Numbered from the stretch's first letter, positions 37,704 through 47,395 are shown. The stretch is DNA of 57,405 bases from Leptospiraceae bacterium (GCA_017996175.1 JAGOHK010000017.1:1-57405), one strand, 5' to 3'. Notes: generated by a model from the letters alone, not told the origin. Translations and numbers: made by a program.

Positions 37704-37750
37704 CATCGGTGTTCACACTTCGGCAGGCTCAGTGCAAGTCCGCGGTAATC
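37704..37750. repeat. Dispersed repeat half-copy D, overlapping the RND gene end
   Basis: A right-half copy: ACATCGGTGTTCACACTTCG, then GGCTCAGTGCAAGTCCGCGGTAATCG. It shares CAGTGCAAGTC with copy A. It overlaps the last codons and stop codon of the RND gene (stop at 37729-37731, minus strand), so the final residues of that protein (approximately TITADLH) are encoded by repeat sequence. Confidence 0.75.
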
Positions 37751-40700
37751 GTTTTAGGCTCCCATCTGGCAAATACCATGTAGGCGCAGGGAACTACTAC
37801 AAGTGTAAGCAAAGTGGAGACTAGAATTCCTCCAATGATTGCAATTGCCATCGGAACTCGTGTTTCTCCGCCGGGACCAATCGATAATGCTGGTGGAATT
37901 GCTGCTGCGATAGTCGAAATAGATGTCATTAGAATTGGTCTGAGTCGCACTGGACATGCTTTTAATAATGCTTCTTTTACATCCATTCCACCTGCTCGTA
38001 GTTGATTCGTAAAGTCTACGAGGATAATCGAGTTTTTCTTCACAAGACCCATGAGTAGAATTAGGGCAATAAAGCTAAATACGTTAATTGAATTTCCTGT
38101 GATCCAAAGAGAAAAGACTGCTCCTGTAAAACTAAAAGGGAGAGCAAGTAAAACAGTTACTGGATGAATATAACTATTGAACTGACTGGCTAATATCATG
38201 TAGGCGATAATGACTCCTAAGAACAATGCATACCATAAACTATTAAAGGAATCTCCCATTGTTTTCGCTGATCCACTGAATGTCACGGAATAACCGACCG
38301 GTAAAATAGTTCTTGCAATGTCTTCCGCTTTTTTGAGTGCAATTTCTTGGCTTGTATTAGGTGCAGGATTCGCAAAAATCGTAATTGCTCTTTCGCGGCT
38401 CATGCGTGTTATGCTCTGTAGAGAAGTGCTTTCTTCAATTTTTACAACATCGGCTACTCTTACTAATTCGCCTTTGTTGTTTCGAACGAATAAATCTTTG
38501 ATATCTTCAATCCTTTGTCTTTCGCTAGACTCTACACGCAGGTTTACATAATATCTATGACCATCTTCTGTAAATTGTCCTGATTTGATTCCGCCAATCA
38601 TCGCCCCGATTACTGTTCCGATGCTTGATACACTTACTCCATACCGCATTGCTGCTTCTCTATTTGGGACTATGCGTATTTCTGGTTGTCCTAGTTGGTA
38701 GTTTGTATCTACATCCACAAAGTTTCCACTTTCTTTCATTTGTTTTATAATTTCCGTTGATTTAGCGGCTAACGTCTCCCAACTTTTCCCTTGGATATAA
38801 AACTCTACTGGAAATCCACGAGACGAGGAAAAACCTCGCATTGATAAATCTTGCACCACAATTTTTAGTTCTTTTGAAATTTTGCTTAATTCTTTTCTGA
38901 GTAGAGTTGCAATTTCAGCTTGTGTAGGTTTACGTTTTGTTTCTGGATTTACCGCTCGTTCATTTGGATTTTTTAGAGTGATAAAAAACATCGCTGAGTT
39001 TGAACCACTTCCCCCAATATTGGCATAGATTCGTAAAATATCTTGATTGGATAATAGGTATTCTTCGCATTTTGCCGCCATCGAGTCAGTATACGGGAAG
39101 GAAGAACCGACTGGAGTTTGGAGTCTAATCAGTAGTTGACTCTGGTCTTGGGAAGGAACGAATTCTTTTTTTATTGGTTTAATGATAAAAATGGAAGCTA
39201 CAAATATGAGTAAAGAAGTTGTGAGGACTATCAATTTATGCGTTATACACCATCTTAAAATAAATTCATAAAAAACTTCCGCTTTTGTAAGTATTTTATC
39301 AATTACTTTCATGATTCTATTTTCACTTCTAGTTTGTAAAAATTGAGAGCATCTCATCGGAGTAAGTGTAAGTGCTTCTAGAAGAGAGAGTAATACGGCT
39401 GCTGTGATTGTGATAGCAAATTGGTAAAAGTATTTTCCGATAATCCCCGACATAAAAGCTACCGGTAAAAATATTGCAACGATTGCAAGTGTTGCCGCTA
39501 TTGCTGCAAATGTAATTTCACGCGCTCCTTCTAGTGCTGCGGCAAATAGGCTTTTGCCTTCTTCTCTATGTCGGACAATATTTTCGAGCACCATAATAGC
39601 GTCGTCTACTACGATTCCGATTGCTAGTGATAATCCTAATAGGGTAAATGTATTTAGCGTAAACCCAAATGCATTTAGAATGATAAAACTTCCCATAATA
39701 GAAGTTGGAATTGCCAGTAAAATATTGATCGTAGAAGAAAGGCTTCCTAGAAAAAACCAGGTTACTAGGCTTGTCAATATTGCGGATAGGATAAGTGTAA
39801 ACTCTAATTCCTCTATCGACTCTTTGATAAATCTAGTCGAGTCTGAATTTACTGCAATTTCGAATCCGGGGGGCAAATCCTTCTTAACCAGTTCGATTTG
39901 TTTTCTTACATCCTCTGCTACTTGCACTGCGTTTACTCCGCGTTGTTTGATGATTCCCATTCCCACTGCTTGTTTTCCGTTGAAGCGGGATACTCGTTGT
40001 ATATCGTCGAGTCCATCTTCTAGTCTAGCAACATCCTTGATTCGAATTGTGGAGTCAAAAATTGGTGAGCCTCCGCGAAAGGAAATAGGAAGGTTGCCAA
40101 AGATTGCGACTGACGGTGCTTCGCCTAACGAGCGTATGCTCAACTGTTGGGTTTGTGTTTCTAATAACCCTGCTGGAGTTTCTATATGTTCTTTTTGGAT
40201 CGTGTTAATTATATCTTCAATCGTAAGTTCTCTTCTACTTAATTTTTTTCCATCCACCCATAGTCGGAGGTTACGGTCTGTATACCCACCGAGCATAATT
40301 TGACCTACCCCCGGCACAGTGGAAAAACGATTCTTTAGATGGTCTTTGATATATACCATCAAGTCTCTTTTATTTCCAGTGAAAGACACACCTACCCATA
40401 TTATTGGATGTTCTTCTGGATTGTATTTTGTTACGATCGGTGGGTCTAATTCTTTAGGTAATAATTTTTGCGCTTGGATTACTTTGGTTTGAATATCCTG
40501 TAATGCAGCGTCCACATCTCTGTTTAAGTCAAATTCTACCGTTATATTTGCTGATCCATATTTAGAAGTAGAGTTAATTGCAATTATCCCCTCTACGCTC
40601 ATCACACTTTCTTCTATAATATCTACTACGTTAGTTTCCATCACTTGCGGAGCCGCCCCATTTAAAGATACAGAAATATTAACCACAGGAAAGTCAACAT

Positions 40701-40815
40701 CCGGCATTTGGGATAAACCCATTTTTCTAAATGAAATAAATCCAAAAAAGATAAGCCCGAACATTAGCATCCAGGCGAATACTGGGTTTTTAATAGATAT
40801 ATCTGATAGTGTCAT
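37729..40815 (-). CDS. RND-family multidrug efflux permease (HAE1/AcrB-like)
   Basis: A 1028-residue inner-membrane proton-driven exporter with the usual internally duplicated 12-TM architecture. TM4 carries GIVVDDAIMVLENI with the paired Asp of the proton relay, and the second half has LMGLVKKNSIILVDF with the relay Lys. The two large periplasmic loops (about 35-330 and 555-860) are normal. The length fits HAE1 pumps. It lies 3 bp downstream of the TolC gene, but the adaptor (membrane-fusion) gene expected between them is absent. Its last codons are provided by repeat copy D, so the natural C terminus may have been altered. The substrate is unknown. Confidence 0.95.
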   Translation of the reverse strand: MTLSDISIKNPVFAWMLMFGLIFFGFISFRKMGLSQMPDVDFPVVNISVSLNGAAPQVMETNVVDIIEESVMSVEGIIAINSTSKYGSANITVEFDLNRDVDAALQDIQTKVIQAQKLLPKELDPPIVTKYNPEEHPIIWVGVSFTGNKRDLMVYIKDHLKNRFSTVPGVGQIMLGGYTDRNLRLWVDGKKLSRRELTIEDIINTIQKEHIETPAGLLETQTQQLSIRSLGEAPSVAIFGNLPISFRGGSPIFDSTIRIKDVARLEDGLDDIQRVSRFNGKQAVGMGIIKQRGVNAVQVAEDVRKQIELVKKDLPPGFEIAVNSDSTRFIKESIEELEFTLILSAILTSLVTWFFLGSLSSTINILLAIPTSIMGSFIILNAFGFTLNTFTLLGLSLAIGIVVDDAIMVLENIVRHREEGKSLFAAALEGAREITFAAIAATLAIVAIFLPVAFMSGIIGKYFYQFAITITAAVLLSLLEALTLTPMRCSQFLQTRSENRIMKVIDKILTKAEVFYEFILRWCITHKLIVLTTSLLIFVASIFIIKPIKKEFVPSQDQSQLLIRLQTPVGSSFPYTDSMAAKCEEYLLSNQDILRIYANIGGSGSNSAMFFITLKNPNERAVNPETKRKPTQAEIATLLRKELSKISKELKIVVQDLSMRGFSSSRGFPVEFYIQGKSWETLAAKSTEIIKQMKESGNFVDVDTNYQLGQPEIRIVPNREAAMRYGVSVSSIGTVIGAMIGGIKSGQFTEDGHRYYVNLRVESSERQRIEDIKDLFVRNNKGELVRVADVVKIEESTSLQSITRMSRERAITIFANPAPNTSQEIALKKAEDIARTILPVGYSVTFSGSAKTMGDSFNSLWYALFLGVIIAYMILASQFNSYIHPVTVLLALPFSFTGAVFSLWITGNSINVFSFIALILLMGLVKKNSIILVDFTNQLRAGGMDVKEALLKACPVRLRPILMTSISTIAAAIPPALSIGPGGETRVPMAIAIIGGILVSTLLTLVVVPCAYMVFARWEPKTITADLH

Positions 40816-40818
40816 GTA

Positions 40819-42324
40819 TTACTCTTTTTGTTTTTCTAACTTTTCTGGATACTCACCAATAGCCACTTTGAGCCAAACAAGGTTTAGCTGCTTCTGTAAT
40901 CTGGTTCTCGTCAAATCTTCTTTCGCATTTTGTAATGCAATTTGAGAGTTGGATAAATCTAAAATGGTAGCTGACTTTCTATTATAGTCCCTAAGTATAA
41001 TTCTGTAATTATTTTCCATTGCATTTAAAGCAACGAGGTAACTTTCCTCTGCTTGTTTTGAATGGGTATAACTATTGTAAGCCTTTCGAACTTCTTCTCT
41101 TGCAAATCGAACTGACTGCGTTAGTTGCAATTCTGCTTGTCTCTGCAATGATTCTGCCTGTTTTACTGCTGCCATAACTGTCCCCATTGATAGTAGGGGA
41201 ACTTGAATTATAAATTGGTTTACTAAATCCTTTGTGCTGCTGCCTGATGAGTTTCCTGTTGGAAATGTGTAGAATGTATCTATCGAGGCTGTTGGAAGAT
41301 GACCTCCATAAGCTCGTAGAACTTCTGATTTTGCAATTTCTACATTTAATTTTGCTGCATTTACATCGTGACGAGACTCCACTGTTTTTTCTGCTTCAGA
41401 AAGATCGAAAGTAACAGGTAATTCATTTGTATTTTTTACTTTAAACATAGAATCTAGACCTGTAAGAAAAGACATCGTATCTCTCATTTGGGAGATAGTG
41501 TCTGTTATCCCCAAAATTTCTGCTTCTAACTTAGCTATCTGAGCGGCTATACTTGATAATTCGGAATTTTTATTTCTTCCGAGGTTCACTCTTCTTTCTA
41601 ATTCATTTTTGGATTCTTTCGTGAGTTCTAGGATTTGTTTTTTACTTTCTAGGTTACTTTCCAGTTGCAGCAAATTAAAGTAAGCCTGTGCGATTTCTAA
41701 AAACATTCTACCTTCATCGTATCTGAGTTCTAAATGCCTAAGTTTTACTTCATGTTTGGAATTTTTATAAGCAGTCCATTCATTTAAACCAGTCATGATG
41801 GGGATATGCAGGACTAGCCGCGCACCAGGACGCACCAAAGGAGAGGTTACTGTAGATGAGCTACTTCCGAAGGAAGAGGAACTGCTTACATCATAAGGAG
41901 TCGAAATATTGGTTCCATAATTTTCATTGCTATAGGCATTGATAATACTATTTCTATTTCTAATTTCCCTATCGTGTGCTGAATGATTGGGAGTTGTCAC
42001 AAACTGCTGGTATCGAAACGCAAGTGTCGGAAAAAAACTCGCGAAAAAAGAATCTTTCCTAGCCTCCGCTTGGATAATGGATTCTTTTTTAATTGCAATT
42101 CGTTCTGTTTTTTGAAGGGCAGAATCAAATAATTCCTTCAGAGTATAAGATTCATTGGATAACTTAGTCGGTTTTTTTGTTTCAGTTACGATTTGTTTGG
42201 GCGATGCATCTACTTTATTCTCTGGTTGTTTGATTTGTTCTTCATGAATGCACTGGATTAGGAAAACTAAAAATAGGAGAGAGAGACTTTTCTTTGTTAG
42301 ATTTCTAGCCAGTATATATATCAT
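40819..42324 (-). CDS. TolC-family outer-membrane efflux lipoprotein
   Basis: A 501-residue outer membrane factor. The signal is MIYILARNLTKKSLSLLFLV with lipobox FLIQC and probable lipidated Cys25. Long alternating helical and beta segments with Gln/Asn/Leu/Ala-rich heptads match TolC/OprM barrels and tunnels; residues about 125-165 are Ser-rich (SSSSSFGSSSS) and probably form an extracellular loop. It is the first gene of the pump operon, 3 bp before the RND gene on the same strand. Start ATG 42324 is supported by the signal peptide. No transcriptional regulator is adjacent. Drug or lipid specificity is unknown. Confidence 0.92.
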   Translation of the reverse strand: MIYILARNLTKKSLSLLFLVFLIQCIHEEQIKQPENKVDASPKQIVTETKKPTKLSNESYTLKELFDSALQKTERIAIKKESIIQAEARKDSFFASFFPTLAFRYQQFVTTPNHSAHDREIRNRNSIINAYSNENYGTNISTPYDVSSSSSFGSSSSTVTSPLVRPGARLVLHIPIMTGLNEWTAYKNSKHEVKLRHLELRYDEGRMFLEIAQAYFNLLQLESNLESKKQILELTKESKNELERRVNLGRNKNSELSSIAAQIAKLEAEILGITDTISQMRDTMSFLTGLDSMFKVKNTNELPVTFDLSEAEKTVESRHDVNAAKLNVEIAKSEVLRAYGGHLPTASIDTFYTFPTGNSSGSSTKDLVNQFIIQVPLLSMGTVMAAVKQAESLQRQAELQLTQSVRFAREEVRKAYNSYTHSKQAEESYLVALNAMENNYRIILRDYNRKSATILDLSNSQIALQNAKEDLTRTRLQKQLNLVWLKVAIGEYPEKLEKQKE

Positions 42325-42525
42325 TCTTTTACTAAGACCTTTTATTTTTTATATAAGTTCCAATTTTTGGTTAGTAACTTTGAAAGATAGTTTATTTTAT
42401 TACTTTTATTTCCGGAATTCTTACTCAATCCTAAAAAAACTTGACTTAAACCTCGTATTCTTCGACCTATATATTAGGCAATATAAGCCCACGCAATCAT
42501 ACAAATCCTAAAGGAGTATTAGGGA

Positions 42526-42936
42526 ATGTTAAAAAACAAAATTCTAATTACCCAGCTAGACAAAGAACGAATTCTTAAATTATTAAAAGAAGGCTATAGC
42601 CTAAATTCCAATCAGTCCCTAAGTCAGATTTTTGAAAAAGAAATTAAGAAAGTACCAGCAGTAAAGTCGGAGAAAATTCCTCCTGATGTAATTACAATGC
42701 GATCCAAGTTTAGATTAAAAGACTTAGGGACTGGTCAGCGTTATGAGTATACTCTTGTTTATCCGCAAGAAGCTGATTCTGAATCTAAAATTTCTATACT
42801 AGCTCTCTACGGCACTGCGGTTTTTGGTTCTCGCAAAGGGGACGTTGTAAGATGGGATCTAGACACTGGCACAAAATTCTACCAGGTCGATGAAGTCATT
42901 TACCAACCAGAAGCATCCGGTCATTGGGATTTGTAG
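42526..42936 (+). CDS. Rnk-like GreA/GreB-type regulator
   Basis: A 136-residue protein. The C-terminal ~80 residues match the Rnk/GreA-GreB C-terminal domain (IPPDVITMRSKFRLKDLGTG, YTLVYP, ISILALYGTAVFG, GDVVRWDLD). The N-terminal ~45 residues are helical but too short for a Gre coiled-coil hairpin. Such proteins bind in the RNA polymerase secondary channel or affect nucleoside diphosphate kinase; the mechanism for this protein is unknown. AAAGGAG lies ~12 nt before the ATG. It is divergent from the TolC gene (~200 bp) and is followed by repeat copy E. Confidence 0.85.
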   Translation: MLKNKILITQLDKERILKLLKEGYSLNSNQSLSQIFEKEIKKVPAVKSEKIPPDVITMRSKFRLKDLGTGQRYEYTLVYPQEADSESKISILALYGTAVFGSRKGDVVRWDLDTGTKFYQVDEVIYQPEASGHWDL

Positions 42937-42937
42937 A

Positions 42938-43069
42938 AAAGATTACGGAATACCACCGATGAACACTGATAAAAGAACGATAAAAAATGATATGGATTCA
43001 AACCAAATCACTAATATTAAAGCAATATCGTATCTTTTATCGGTGCTCTCGGTGTTCATCGGTGGTAAT
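42938..43069. repeat. Dispersed palindromic repeat, copy E
   Basis: Left end GATTACGGAATACCACCGAT (with a 6-bp interruption of the terminal motif), right end TTCATCGGTGGTAAT. The core (AGAACGATAAAAAATGATAT...ATCGTATCTTTTATCGG) is oriented as in copy C. It separates the convergent rnk-like and nirD genes and ends 6 bp from the nirD stop codon. Confidence 0.88.
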
Positions 43070-43074
43070 TTTTT

Positions 43075-43416
43075 TTACATTCCTAAAAATACAGAATCGC
43101 CTTCCACTTTAATCGGATAAGTAGAAATTTCATAGTCGTCTCCGCTTAAACATTTTCCTGTTTCGAGGGAAAATGTTTTTTTGTGCATGGGACAGGCTAC
43201 TTTTGGTTCGCCTTTTGCGTCTCCAATCATCCCGCGAGCCAAAACCATGTCTTTCATGTGAGGACACATATTATCAGTCGCAAACCATTTTCCCTTAGAG
43301 TCAAAGCGGAAAATGGCGATTTGTTTGCCTTCGAATAATACACAGGTTCCGCCATCTTGCGGAAAATCATCTGTATTCGCTACTTTTGTCCAGGTAATAT
43401 CATTAAGTGCATTCAT
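43075..43416 (-). CDS. nirD: Nitrite reductase small subunit, Rieske [2Fe-2S] protein
   Basis: A 113-residue Rieske-type ferredoxin domain, the small subunit of NAD(P)H-dependent assimilatory nitrite reductase. Cluster ligands are Cys51 and His53 (CPHMKDM) and Cys75 and His78 (CPMHKKT). The spacer is normal for NirD. It lies 4 bp after nirB on the minus strand, so the two are probably co-transcribed from the narK sigma-54 promoter or from one upstream of nirB. Its stop codon is 6 bp from repeat copy E. Confidence 0.93.
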   Translation of the reverse strand: MNALNDITWTKVANTDDFPQDGGTCVLFEGKQIAIFRFDSKGKWFATDNMCPHMKDMVLARGMIGDAKGEPKVACPMHKKTFSLETGKCLSGDDYEISTYPIKVEGDSVFLGM

Positions 43417-43420
43417 ATTC

Positions 43421-45937
43421 TTAGGCTCCTACTTTTACTTTTTCTGGTTGCCAGTCTGCTGGACGTTTTTGTCCGCGCTCACTCACGAATTGTAAAGTCT
43501 CGTCCGTTTTGTTTGAATTCACAAAATGATGGAAACGTTTTTGTAACGCAGGAGTTTCCACGACTTCTTTCCATTCGCATTTGTAAGTATCCACTTGGTA
43601 TTGCATTTGTTTTTCTAACTCTTCACAAATTCCAAGAGAGTCGTTGATGATTACATCTTTCAAATGTTCAATTCCACCTTCTAGTTTGTTTAACCAGGTA
43701 GAAGTTCTATGAAGCCTGTCCGCGGTTTGGATATAATACATTAAGAATCGGTCGATGTATTTGATACAAGTCGCATCATCCAAGTCACTCGCAAGTAGAA
43801 GGGCATGTTGAGGGGTTATTCCACCGTTGCCGCATACATATAAATTCCAACCGTTCTCAGTAGCGATGATTCCAAAGTCTTTGCTTTGTGCCTCAGCGCA
43901 TTCGCGCGTACAACCAGAAACAGCAGATTTTAATTTGTGTGGAGCGCGTAATCCCCTGTATCTCTCTTCCACTCGAATTGCAAACCCAGTAGAATCTTGA
44001 ACACCAAAGCGACACCAAGTAGATCCCACGCAGCTTTTTACAGTTCGTAAAGCCTTTCCGTAAGCGTGACCACTTTCGAAACCTGCTTCGATTAAATCTT
44101 TCCAGATCATCGGAAGCTCGTCTACTTTTGCTCCGAGTAAATCAATTCTTTGACCACCAGTGATTTTACAATACAAACTGTATTTTTGGGCAACGAGACC
44201 AATGGCGATTAGCTTCTCAGGTGTAATTTCTCCACCAGGGATTCGAGGTATAACGGAGTAAGTCCCACCACGTTGGATATTTGCCAAGTAGCGATCGTTC
44301 GTATCTTGAATGGTAGCGTGATCCTGGATGTTATCATTCCAAAGACTTGCTAGAATGGATGCAACTGCGGGTTTACAAATTTCACAGCCAGTTCCATTGC
44401 CAGCATCGCGGATAACGTCATTAAAGTTCTTTAACTTTTTGATTTTTACGATATGATATAACTCTTGGCGACTATGAGGGAAATGCTCGCATAAGTGATT
44501 CGTAACAACTCTTCCCATTACTTTCATCTGGGCTTTTAGAATGTCAGTCACCATAGGAATACATCCACCGCAACCTGCGCCAGCTTTCGTGCAAGATTTA
44601 ATTCCATTGATATCAAAAGTTTCATTGTCTTTGATACAAGAAACAATGTCGCCCTTGCTTACGTTATTGCAAGAACAGATTTTTGCAGTGTCAGGCAAAT
44701 CAGCCTTAAACGCTTCTCCATCGGTTGGACCACCCACAAAAAGACCGTCTGGGTCTTTTGGAAGAACGATTCTATTTTGCATAATCTGGAGGAGTTGACC
44801 ATATTGGTCTGCATCTCCAACCAAAATTCCGCCTAATAGGTATTTGCCGTCTTCACTCAAAATGAATTTTTTATAAATTCCTTTTAGATGATTAGTAAAT
44901 TCAATCGGTAGAGTTTTTGTCGATTCGCTAAATGCATCTCCGAAACTAGCAACATCTACTCCAATCAATTTTAACTTAGTCGACATATCAGCAGATTCAA
45001 ACTTCTTAGATTTACCGCATAGGTTTGAGGCAAGTACATCAGCCATATCATAGCCTGGTGCTACTAGTCCATAAATCATTCCTTTATGTAAGGCAACTTC
45101 GCCTATTGCGTATATATCTTTCTCGGAAGTTTCTAAAGAATCATCTACAATGATTCCACCTCTTTCGCCTACTTTAATTCCACCAAAGCGAGCTACCTCA
45201 TCACGGGGTTTTATTCCAGCAGAGATTACAACCATATCCACGTCTAATATTGAATTGTCTCTGAAAAACATTCCTGTTACTCTTTGGTTGCCTAAAAAAC
45301 GGACCGTATCTTTTTTTAGATGGACTGTAACACCTAACTTTTCAATTTTACTTGCTAGAATTTGAGAGCCCTTATTGTCAATTTGTCTTGGCATAAGTCT
45401 CTCGGAAAATTCAATCACATGCGTTTTAAGACCTAAGTCTAACATCGCCTTAGCCGCTTCTAGTCCTAGAAGTCCACCTCCAATCACAGCAGCGGTTTTT
45501 GCTTGTTTGCCGTATTCGGTCATTGCTTCTAAGTCTTCAATAGTGCGGTAAAAATAAATTCCATCTTTTTCAATTCCCTCTACATTCGGTACAAATGGAT
45601 TGGAACCGGTAGCGAAAACCAAAATATCGTAAGGGAATTTCTCACCTGAGTTTGCTAGAACAATTTTTTTGTCTTTATCAAAGGACTCGGCTCTGACTCC
45701 AAGCTTTAATTCAATTCCATTTTCTTTGTACCAAGAAGCTGGAGATAAAACTAAATCATCCGCCGATTTACCTGCAAAAAATTCTGATAGATGCACTCTA
45801 TCGTATGCAGGTCTAAATTCTTCTCCGAGGATAGTTACGGAGTATTCTTGTAAGCCACTATATTCTACTAACTTCTCGCAGAACCGTAAACTTACCATCC
45901 CATTGCCAATGACTAGTATTTTTTTGCTTGGTTTCAT
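43421..45937 (-). CDS. nirB: NAD(P)H-nitrite reductase large subunit
   Basis: An 838-residue NirB that reduces nitrite to ammonium. Domains in order are a FAD/NAD(P)H reductase (about 1-330; VIGNGMVSLRF, GLLGLEAAKAML), two BFD-like [2Fe-2S] domains (CSCNNV...CGGC and near 510 GCEICKP) and the siroheme region with NIR_SIR repeats. The siroheme and 4Fe-4S ligand cysteines are in SCVGSTWC (near 634) and SGCTRECAEAQSKD. The length is normal. A strong ribosome-binding site (AAGAGGACAAC) precedes ATG 45937. It lies ~200 bp downstream of narK with an inverted-repeat element between them, and nirD follows after 4 bp. Confidence 0.96.
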   Translation of the reverse strand: MKPSKKILVIGNGMVSLRFCEKLVEYSGLQEYSVTILGEEFRPAYDRVHLSEFFAGKSADDLVLSPASWYKENGIELKLGVRAESFDKDKKIVLANSGEKFPYDILVFATGSNPFVPNVEGIEKDGIYFYRTIEDLEAMTEYGKQAKTAAVIGGGLLGLEAAKAMLDLGLKTHVIEFSERLMPRQIDNKGSQILASKIEKLGVTVHLKKDTVRFLGNQRVTGMFFRDNSILDVDMVVISAGIKPRDEVARFGGIKVGERGGIIVDDSLETSEKDIYAIGEVALHKGMIYGLVAPGYDMADVLASNLCGKSKKFESADMSTKLKLIGVDVASFGDAFSESTKTLPIEFTNHLKGIYKKFILSEDGKYLLGGILVGDADQYGQLLQIMQNRIVLPKDPDGLFVGGPTDGEAFKADLPDTAKICSCNNVSKGDIVSCIKDNETFDINGIKSCTKAGAGCGGCIPMVTDILKAQMKVMGRVVTNHLCEHFPHSRQELYHIVKIKKLKNFNDVIRDAGNGTGCEICKPAVASILASLWNDNIQDHATIQDTNDRYLANIQRGGTYSVIPRIPGGEITPEKLIAIGLVAQKYSLYCKITGGQRIDLLGAKVDELPMIWKDLIEAGFESGHAYGKALRTVKSCVGSTWCRFGVQDSTGFAIRVEERYRGLRAPHKLKSAVSGCTRECAEAQSKDFGIIATENGWNLYVCGNGGITPQHALLLASDLDDATCIKYIDRFLMYYIQTADRLHRTSTWLNKLEGGIEHLKDVIINDSLGICEELEKQMQYQVDTYKCEWKEVVETPALQKRFHHFVNSNKTDETLQFVSERGQKRPADWQPEKVKVGA

Positions 45938-45995
45938 GTTGTCCTCTTAATTTCTATTTGTATAGTGTTGGTTTGATGTAGGGATTTTTCTTTTT

Positions 45996-46098
45996 GTCAC
46001 CCCCGAAATTTTCTATCGGGGGTCTCAAGATGTTGAGATTCCCGATATCGCTTGGCGGTTGTGTGAGCGAAGCGAAAGGGTGGAATTTCGGGAATGAC
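45996..46098. repeat. Inverted-repeat element between narK and nirB
   Basis: Terminal arms 45996-46010 (GTCACCCCCGAAATT) and 46084-46098 are inverted complements at 13 of 15 positions, giving a ~103-bp element. The left end also contains a 7-bp hairpin (CCCCCGA / TCGGGGG, 46000-46022). A diverged fragment occurs near 2446. It carries no ORF or transposase; no T-run suggests a terminator. Confidence 0.55.
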
Positions 46099-46137
46099 AG
46101 TTGGTATCCTTTTTACATCGAGTGTGGCTTCCTAAAT

Positions 46138-47355
46138 TTAAGCCACCACTGGCTCTTCTGTTGTATGCCAGTTTTCTTTTGCCCATACGAGGTAGTTGAT
46201 GTAGAATAAAGCCACTGCTGCTGTAATTGCAGTTACGCCAAATACTATGTAACCGGAGGAGTAAGAACCAGTTAAAGATTTCAAACTTCCTAAAATATTT
46301 GGCAGAAAAAATCCACCTACACCACCAAAGGCTCCCACAAATCCAGTAATAACTCCCACTTCTTGTTTAAAACGAACAGGGACTAATTGGAATACAGAAC
46401 CATTTCCACTTCCCAAACAAAGCATAAGAGCAACGAAAGCAGAAAGTGTAACTGTGAGAGAATGCATTCCAGAGATTAAAAAGGAAAGAGCACCGATGAT
46501 TAGATACATTACGGTTAACACTCGTACTCCACCAAACTTATCAGCCAAGTATCCACCAATAGGACGAACAAAACTTCCGGCTAATACGCATAATGCGGTG
46601 GCATTACCAGCAGTAATTTTATCAAGTGCAAATTGATCATGAAAGAAGATGGGAAGAAAACTTGCCAGTCCAACAAAACCACCAAAGGTAATGGAATAAA
46701 GTAGGCTAAAAAGAAGAGCATCTCTAGAACGAAGTGGTCTTAAAAAGTCTACCACAGATTTTGGTTGTGATTTTACTAAAGTGCTATCTTTCGCAAGAAA
46801 AAAGAAAACGATAAACGCAATAGCTAAAGGAATTAAAGCAAGACCAAATACAGAATGCCATCCATATACTTTTGCAATTCTAGGAGCAAAGAAAGTGGCG
46901 AACACAGTACCACTATTACCCGCTCCTGCAATTCCCATTACAAGACCTTGGTACTTTGGAGGATACCACTTACTAGCCAGTGGAAGTGCAACTGCAAAAC
47001 TAGCACCTGCTACACCGAGTAGAATTGCCATGATGTAAACCTCTGCCATTGAACTAGCAAAGAGCCAACCGATTGTGAGAGGAATCATCGTGGCAATCAT
47101 TCCAAATAAAGCAACTCGTCTTGAGCCAAATTTGTCGGAGAGAATTCCCATTGGGATTCGAAGCAATGCTCCACCGAGTAAAGGAATCGAAACTAACATT
47201 CCTTTTTGTGCAGGGGTTAATCCGAATTCGTCGGTGATGAAAATTCCAAGTGCTCCGATCATAACCCAGATCATGAAGCTGATATCAAAGTATAAAAATG
47301 CACTGAATAAGGTGGTAGGACTTCCTACTTTTAAAAACTCTCGTATTTTCGACAT
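46138..47355 (-). CDS. narK: Nitrate/nitrite MFS transporter, NarK/NasA type
   Basis: A 405-residue MFS protein with 12 predicted TM helices. The glycine-rich segments GVAGASFAVALPLASKWYP and GIAGAGNSGTVFATFFAP match the nitrate-signature motifs of the NNP family; the MFS loop motif (DKFGSRRVAL) is near residue 73. It likely imports nitrate for assimilation. It heads the narK-nirB-nirD unit. TAGGAGC lies ~8 nt upstream of the ATG, and a sigma-54-type promoter match is at 47396-47411. Whether nirB-nirD is read through from narK across the 200-bp spacer is not certain. Confidence 0.93.
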   Translation of the reverse strand: MSKIREFLKVGSPTTLFSAFLYFDISFMIWVMIGALGIFITDEFGLTPAQKGMLVSIPLLGGALLRIPMGILSDKFGSRRVALFGMIATMIPLTIGWLFASSMAEVYIMAILLGVAGASFAVALPLASKWYPPKYQGLVMGIAGAGNSGTVFATFFAPRIAKVYGWHSVFGLALIPLAIAFIVFFFLAKDSTLVKSQPKSVVDFLRPLRSRDALLFSLLYSITFGGFVGLASFLPIFFHDQFALDKITAGNATALCVLAGSFVRPIGGYLADKFGGVRVLTVMYLIIGALSFLISGMHSLTVTLSAFVALMLCLGSGNGSVFQLVPVRFKQEVGVITGFVGAFGGVGGFFLPNILGSLKSLTGSYSSGYIVFGVTAITAAVALFYINYLVWAKENWHTTEEPVVA

Positions 47356-47395
47356 ATAAAATTGCTCCTAATTGATGTATTCTGCATATACCTTT

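Noticed and set aside
39554..40303. 249-codon open frame antisense to the RND gene
   Set aside because: It lies wholly within the strong AcrB-like gene on the opposite strand and has no domain or ribosome-binding site; it is a shadow frame.
46000..46022. CCCCCGA/TCGGGGG hairpin as a terminator for narK
   Set aside because: No T-run follows on the minus strand; it is part of the inverted-repeat element.
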